Notes under the pieces: model-generated
What the model was told of the DNA's origin: nothing
What the model saw: the letters and a program-made list of their open reading frames with translations, nothing else
Databases searched by the model: none
In this document: in pieces, positions 6,231 to 10,175 of the stretch
How positions within the stretch are numbered: position 1 is the first letter of the stretch
Layout of the letters: each line of letters opens with the position of its first letter
Source: Paracoccaceae bacterium
Lineage (GTDB): Bacteria > Pseudomonadota > Alphaproteobacteria > Rhodobacterales > Rhodobacteraceae
DNA: 10,175 nt
Assembly: GCA_024644285.1 (NCBI GenBank)
Contig: JAHELH010000065.1
Coordinates: 1 to 10,175, forward strand
Reading direction: 5' to 3'
Made by a program: the position numbers and the translations under genes

Positions 6231-7463
6231 ATGGGCCTAGATGGCAAACCAGAACGGCCGAGCTTCGCGGCCGTTGTCGACAGGCGCTTTCGCCTGGCCG
6301 GGAAAGCCATCATCGAGAAGGGCCACCCCTACTTCGTTCCCGTGGACCGGCTGGAGAACATGTACCAGTCGAAGCCCGGCGGATTCATCAATCTGGCGCA
6401 TTACGATTACCTCGGTCTGGCCAGGCATCCGCGTGTCCGCCAGGCGGCGATCGACGCCGTCGCCACCTACGGTCCCGGTGTCGGCGCCTCCCGGCTGGTG
6501 GGCGGCGAGCGGCTGGCACACAAGACGCTCGAGCGCAACCTGGCGGAGTTTCTGGGCCACGGCGACGTGCTGTCGATGATCAGCGGCTATCTGACCAACC
6601 TGTCGCTGATCAATCACATGATGCTGCAGCGCGACCTGGTCCTGATCGACGAACTTGCGCATAACTCGATCGTCGTCGGGGCGCAGAGCGGCAAGTTCGA
6701 CTGCAAGATCTTCCGCCACAACGATCTTGGCCATCTGGAAGAGATCCTGGGCGAGACCCGCAACGATTATCGCAACGTCCTGATCGTGGTCGAGGGGCTC
6801 TATTCTATGGACGGCGACATTCCCGACTTGCCCCGCCTGATCGAGATCAAGAACCGGTACCAGGGCTGGCTTCTGGTCGACGAGGCGCATTCCTACGGTG
6901 TGCTCGGGCCCACCGGCCGGGGCGTCTGCGAATATTACGGCGTGCCGCCCTCGGAGATCGAGCTGTCGGTGGGCACGCTGTCGAAAAGTTTCGTCTCTTC
7001 GGGCGGCTTCGTCTGCGCCTCGGAGAACGTCATCAACTGGCTGCGTTTCACGCTACCCGGTTTCGTCTATTCCGTGGGTCTGGGCCCCGCGACCGTGGCC
7101 AGCGCCCATGCCGCATTGGAAGTGCTGAAGGCAGAGCCCGACCGGGTGTCGCGGCTGAAAGAAAAGTCGCGGCTGTTCCGCGATGCCGCGCGCGCCGCGG
7201 GGCTGAATACCGGCGACGCCATCGGCGAAGCGGTTGTGCCGATCCTGTTCGAGACGCCGATGCAGACCATGATGGTCAGCCAGGTGCTGATGGATCACGG
7301 CATCTATGCCCCGCCCATCGTCCAGGTCGGCGTGCCCAAGGACCAGCCGCGGATCCGGTTCTTCTTTTCCGCCGAACACCGCGACGAGGACATCCTGCGC
7401 GCCGTCGACGTGGCGGCCGCGGCGCTGGACGGATCGGCCCAGATCAAGCTGGCTTCCTCCTAG
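6231..7463 (+). CDS. spt: Serine palmitoyltransferase-like alpha-oxoamine synthase
   Basis: This is a PLP enzyme of the alpha-oxoamine synthase family, predicted to condense L-serine with a fatty acyl thioester to 3-ketosphinganine, the first step of sphingolipid synthesis. It has 410 residues, the usual size of soluble bacterial SPT. NLAHYDYLGLARHP, YGPGVGASRLVGGERLAHKTLE, SGYLTNLSLIN, the cofactor-stacking His144 (DELAHNS), VDEAHSYGVLGPTGRG with Asp217 and His220, and the Schiff-base Lys252 (GTLSKSFVSSGGF) appear in family order. It has no membrane segment. The ATG at 6231 has a strong ribosome site (GGAGGG, 6220-6225); an in-frame GTG at 6153 has none. Family members also make 8-amino-7-oxononanoate, 5-aminolevulinate and 2-amino-3-ketobutyrate. 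The SPT call rests on the sequence pattern and on a ketosphinganine-reductase-like gene in the same cluster. No acyl carrier protein gene is adjacent. Confidence 0.85.
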   Translation: MGLDGKPERPSFAAVVDRRFRLAGKAIIEKGHPYFVPVDRLENMYQSKPGGFINLAHYDYLGLARHPRVRQAAIDAVATYGPGVGASRLVGGERLAHKTLERNLAEFLGHGDVLSMISGYLTNLSLINHMMLQRDLVLIDELAHNSIVVGAQSGKFDCKIFRHNDLGHLEEILGETRNDYRNVLIVVEGLYSMDGDIPDLPRLIEIKNRYQGWLLVDEAHSYGVLGPTGRGVCEYYGVPPSEIELSVGTLSKSFVSSGGFVCASENVINWLRFTLPGFVYSVGLGPATVASAHAALEVLKAEPDRVSRLKEKSRLFRDAARAAGLNTGDAIGEAVVPILFETPMQTMMVSQVLMDHGIYAPPIVQVGVPKDQPRIRFFFSAEHRDEDILRAVDVAAAALDGSAQIKLASS

Positions 7464-7468
7464 CCGCG

Positions 7469-8077
7469 ATGCTCGCCCGCCTGCTTGTCTTCGTCTGGGT
7501 TGCGCTGTTGCTCAGCCCGGCCGTCGCAGCCGAAGCGCGCCAACGGATCCAGAGCCTTCAGGTCACCGAATCCGCCACGTTGCCGCTTGTGCGGCCGGAC
7601 TGGCCGGTGCCGTCCGAACCGAACCAGATCTTCTACGTCCAGCGCTCGATCAACAGCAACACCGTGGTCTACACCGTCCGCTTCAACCGGGACGGCAGCA
7701 TCGACCAGAAGAACCCGGTGCATGTCTACTGGCGTCGCTACGACACCAACGGCGCGCGCAAGGCCCTGAAATTCGTCGAGCAGAAATTCGTCTACGGCGT
7801 CAATGTCCGGCGCGGTAGCGATCCGGGGCAGTATTTCGCCTCGGTCAAGCCGCTGCGCAGGATCGAAATCGAAGCGATGCATACCGGTCCCGGCCAGGCC
7901 GAGATCCGCGCCGAATTGGGCGGCCGGACGGTGCGGCCGATCTATGCCTATGTCGACATCGACGAAAGCGGCGTGCTTCAGCGGGTTACCAGCATCACGA
8001 TTTTCGGCCAGGATATCGAGACCGGGCGCTACATCGGCGAAACCTTTGGCGTGACCGGCGGGCAAATCCCGCAATAA
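7469..8077 (+). CDS. Exported DUF4833-like protein
   Basis: A 202-residue protein with a clear Sec signal peptide (LLVFVWVALLLSPAVA, cleavage near residue 20). The mature part has FYVQRSINSNTVVY (55-68), PVHVYWRRY (83-91) and KFVYGV (106-111). This pattern fits DUF4833 (PF16117) as I remember it; the function of that family is not established. No transmembrane helix follows the signal peptide and no lipobox is seen, so it is probably soluble in the periplasm. The start lies five bases after the serine palmitoyltransferase stop without its own ribosome site, which implies translational coupling and a shared role. Work on the periplasmic or outer-membrane side of sphingolipid handling, such as transport or head-group processing, is an inference from position only. 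Confidence 0.8.
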   Translation: MLARLLVFVWVALLLSPAVAAEARQRIQSLQVTESATLPLVRPDWPVPSEPNQIFYVQRSINSNTVVYTVRFNRDGSIDQKNPVHVYWRRYDTNGARKALKFVEQKFVYGVNVRRGSDPGQYFASVKPLRRIEIEAMHTGPGQAEIRAELGGRTVRPIYAYVDIDESGVLQRVTSITIFGQDIETGRYIGETFGVTGGQIPQ

Positions 8078-8086
8078 CGGGCTGGC

Positions 8087-8099
8087 GCGGGCCGCCCGC
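8087..8099 (+). other. Small GC hairpin before ino1
   Basis: GCGGG and CCCGC pair around a CCG loop, ten bases after the DUF4833 stop. The stem is short and no T-run follows, so it is not a good intrinsic terminator. It may tune expression or stability of the downstream part of the message. Confidence 0.2.
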
Positions 8100-8147
8100 C
8101 CATGCAAGAAGCGCGGCCAACACGGAAAAGACAAGTTCGAGGGATAC

Positions 8148-9263
8148 ATGCCTGCTGCGAAGGGCGGACGCATCCGGACCGCGATTGCCGGGGTTGGCAA
8201 TTGTGCAAGCTCTCTGGTGCAGGGCGTGTCCTATTGCCGGGCCAAGGGCGCGGACGCGGTGGGCGTCAGCTTTCCCGTACTCTGCGGCCTGACGCCGCAG
8301 GATATCGAGATCGTCGCGGGTTTCGACATCGACGCGCGCAAGGTCGGACGTCCCATCGGCGAGGCGGTGCTGGCGCGGCCGAACTGCACCGAGATATTCT
8401 GGGACAAGCTCGACGACCAGCCGGCCGCCGTGCATCGCGGGCCCGACCTGGACGGCGTGTCGTCGTTCATGCGCAACCAGGCGCCAGACGTGAGCTTCGT
8501 GCCCTCGGACGCCCCTGCCCTGACGGCGGACCAGATCGTCGACACCCTGCGCCGGGCGGAGGTCGAGGTGCTGGTCATCTTCCTGCCCGTCGGCTCGGTC
8601 AAGGCGGTGGAATTCTACGCCGATTGCGCGCTGCGGGCGGGGTGCGCGGTGGTGAACGGCATCCCGGTCTTTCTGGCGTCGAACGCCGCCTGGGCGAAGC
8701 AATTCGAGCAGGCCGGCCTGCCGCTGATCGGCGATGATTTCAAGGCGCAGTTCGGCGCCACGGTGGTGCACCGGACGCTGGCGCACCTGGCAGACCTGCG
8801 CGGGGTCAAGATCGACCGCACCTACCAGCTGAATGTCGGCGGCAATACCGATTTCCTCAACATGATGGACATGGACCGCCTGGCAACCAAGCGCGAGTCG
8901 AAGACCGAGGCGGTGCAGACGGCGATGGACACCCGGCTGGCCGACGGCGATATCCGCATCGGTCCGTCCGATTACGTGCCCTGGCTGCACGATCGCAAGG
9001 TCGCCTATGTGCGGCTGGAAGGCCGGTTGCTGGGCGGCGCGCGCACCAGCGTCGAGATGCGGCTCGAGGTCGAGGATTCGCCGAACGCCGCGGCGATGGC
9101 CATGTCCGCCATCCGGCTTGCGCGCATCGCCCGCGACCGCGGGCTGTCTGGCGCGATCGAGGATGCCAGCGCCTTCCTGTTCAAGCATCCGCCGAAACAG
9201 TACGACGACCCCGAGGCGTACGATCGGCTGTTGGCCTTTGCCAACGGGGACGACCGAGTGTGA
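8148..9263 (+). CDS. ino1: myo-Inositol-1-phosphate synthase
   Basis: It converts glucose 6-phosphate to 1D-myo-inositol 3-phosphate using bound NAD. The protein is 371 residues, the short form typical of actinobacterial Ino1, and its sequence follows Mycobacterium Ino1 closely. The NAD motif GVGNCASSLVQG lies at residues 15-26. RGPDLDGV, LPVGS and VVNGIPVFLAS come next. GDDFKAQFGAT (Lys199), QLNVGGNTDFLNM (about 227-239), ESKTEAV (Lys252), GPSDYVPWL and VEDSPNAA (about 308-315) follow. A ribosome site GAGGGA (8139-8144) precedes the ATG by only three bases. It is 70 bases after the DUF4833 gene and overlaps the reductase by four bases, so it belongs to the cluster. Its product could supply an inositol phosphate head group for a sphingolipid or phospholipid. 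Its substrate is also the product of the glucokinase encoded upstream, a metabolic link only. Confidence 0.95.
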   Translation: MPAAKGGRIRTAIAGVGNCASSLVQGVSYCRAKGADAVGVSFPVLCGLTPQDIEIVAGFDIDARKVGRPIGEAVLARPNCTEIFWDKLDDQPAAVHRGPDLDGVSSFMRNQAPDVSFVPSDAPALTADQIVDTLRRAEVEVLVIFLPVGSVKAVEFYADCALRAGCAVVNGIPVFLASNAAWAKQFEQAGLPLIGDDFKAQFGATVVHRTLAHLADLRGVKIDRTYQLNVGGNTDFLNMMDMDRLATKRESKTEAVQTAMDTRLADGDIRIGPSDYVPWLHDRKVAYVRLEGRLLGGARTSVEMRLEVEDSPNAAAMAMSAIRLARIARDRGLSGAIEDASAFLFKHPPKQYDDPEAYDRLLAFANGDDRV

Positions 9264-10060
9264 GCCAGCCCGCCGCCTTTATCACCGGCGGCTCCAGCGG
9301 GATCGGGCTGGAACTGGCGCGCCTTTTGGCCGCACGCGGTCACGGATTGGCGCTTTTTGCAAGAAATCGAAATAAGTTAGAATCCGTTTCTGATGTATTG
9401 CGTGAAGAGTATTCGCAAGCCGAAATCGCCGTGTTTCCGGTCGATGTTGGCGACCGGGCGGCCTGCGAGGACGCGGTGGCGCAGGCCATCGCGCGTTTCG
9501 GCGCGCCGGGATGGGCCATCGCCAATGCCGGCATCGCGGAACCCGGCCTGTTTTTGGACCAACCCGCCGAGGCGCACGAAGCCCACATGCGCACCAATTA
9601 CCTCGGCGCGCTTTACTTCGCGCGCGCGGCCACCCCGCACCTGCGGCAAACCGCCGGGCGCCTGGTCTTCGTCGCTTCGGGCGCCGCACTGTTCGGCATC
9701 TACGGCTACGGCGCCTATGCGCCGTCGAAATTCGCCATGCGCGGCCTGGCGGAAGTGCTGCGCGTCGAACTGGCGCCCAGCGGCGTGTCGGTCACCATCG
9801 CCTATCCGCCCGATGTCGACACGCCGATGCTTGCCGCCGAAGCCGAAGCCAGGCCCCCGGCCACCCGGATGATCGCGGCCGGCGGCGGTGTGTGGCAGGC
9901 GCGGGACGTCGCGCAGGTGATCCTGCGCCGCGCGGCCGCCGGAAAGTTCACCGCAGCGCCGGGCCTGCAGATGAAGGCGCTCTTGGCCCTGCACTCGGCG
10001 GCGGGACCGCTGCTGCGCACCTGGCAAGGCTGGGTGGTGCGCCGGGCCGGGCCGCGCTGA
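9260..10060 (+). CDS. Short-chain dehydrogenase, 3-ketodihydrosphingosine reductase-like (KDSR/TSC10 type)
   Basis: A classical SDR of 266 residues predicted to reduce 3-ketosphinganine to sphinganine. The cofactor motif TGGSSGIG spans residues 9-16. Arg35 at the end of the second strand (LFARN) favours NADPH. NAG has Asn89, and the catalytic set is Asn113 (TNYLG), Ser140, Tyr153 and Lys157. GIYGYGAYAPSKFAMRGLAEVLRVEL and, above all, the segment YPPDVDTPMLAAEAEARPPAT resemble the eukaryotic enzyme's PPDTDTPG...KP.ET region. A mildly hydrophobic C-terminus, as in KDSR, may touch the membrane. Its GTG start overlaps the ino1 stop in a GTGA, so the two are translationally coupled. A stretch at residues 35-53 is strikingly AT-rich. 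Other SDR roles are possible, but a serine palmitoyltransferase in the same cluster makes this one likely. Confidence 0.8.
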   Translation: MSQPAAFITGGSSGIGLELARLLAARGHGLALFARNRNKLESVSDVLREEYSQAEIAVFPVDVGDRAACEDAVAQAIARFGAPGWAIANAGIAEPGLFLDQPAEAHEAHMRTNYLGALYFARAATPHLRQTAGRLVFVASGAALFGIYGYGAYAPSKFAMRGLAEVLRVELAPSGVSVTIAYPPDVDTPMLAAEAEARPPATRMIAAGGGVWQARDVAQVILRRAAAGKFTAAPGLQMKALLALHSAAGPLLRTWQGWVVRRAGPR

Positions 10061-10065
10061 CGCGG

Positions 10066-10175
10066 ATGCTGCCCTCGGTCCCGACACTCGCGCTGACCTG
10101 CCTGCTGCTGCTTGCCGCGGGCTACGTGGTTCTGGCGCTGCTGACGCTTGTCCCCCGGTTCAGGGGAATCGCGAA
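10066..10175 (+). CDS. N-terminus of a membrane protein (partial, runs off the right edge)
   Basis: An ATG five bases after the reductase stop opens a frame that stays open to the window end (36 codons). It encodes MLPSVPTLALTCLLLLAAGY, then VVLALLTLVPRFRGIA: one long hydrophobic helix followed by a basic turn. This fits an N-terminal membrane anchor, as found in many lipid-modifying enzymes and membrane glycosyltransferases. No family can be assigned from this much sequence. The ribosome site is poor, which again suggests coupling to the gene before it. It could be the head-group or glycosyl transferase of the cluster, but that is a guess. Confidence 0.55.
   Translation, partial: MLPSVPTLALTCLLLLAAGYVVLALLTLVPRFRGIA

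Noticed and set aside
7995..9188. Minus-strand open frame of 397 codons antisense to ino1
   Set aside because: ino1 on the plus strand is unambiguous. The antisense product shows His, Arg and Asp-rich composition typical of GC-rich reverse frames.

Overview
The window is high-GC DNA with tightly packed genes. The families present point to an alphaproteobacterium, most likely Rhodobacterales/Rhodobacteraceae. The reasons are an AglR/AglE-type glucoside uptake locus with LacI operators, an E. coli-type glucokinase next to a GH1 glucosidase, and overall codon use. No RNA gene, insertion sequence, CRISPR array or integration site was seen.

Left region (1-4325), glucoside use. A solute-binding protein gene (aglE-like) starts at 358 and runs off the left edge on the minus strand. 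The LacI-family regulator aglR is divergent from it. The shared intergenic region carries two nearly identical palindromic operators (core CAAAGCGCTTTG), one beside each start. Downstream of aglR, after a 342-base gap, come a GH1 beta-glucosidase and a glucokinase seven bases later. Together they make a simple route: uptake of a glucoside, hydrolysis in the cytoplasm, phosphorylation of the glucose released, all under AglR control.

Middle region (4326-6230). A stand-alone CheY-like receiver protein is followed, in convergent orientation, by a TauE/SafE-family membrane permease. Between the permease start and the next operon lie about 640 bases with no credible gene. This stretch holds a near-perfect 22-base dyad, a hairpin-rich segment and a good promoter candidate.

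Right region (6231-10175), the most interesting part. It is a compact co-directional cluster: a PLP-dependent serine palmitoyltransferase-like enzyme, an exported DUF4833-like protein, myo-inositol-1-phosphate synthase, a short-chain reductase that resembles the eukaryotic 3-ketodihydrosphingosine reductase, and the first 36 codons of a membrane protein. Linking sphingoid-base synthesis with inositol phosphate synthesis suggests that the cell makes an inositol-containing sphingolipid. The acylating enzyme, the carrier protein and the head-group transferase are not in the window. The next gene, cut by the right edge, is the obvious place to look.
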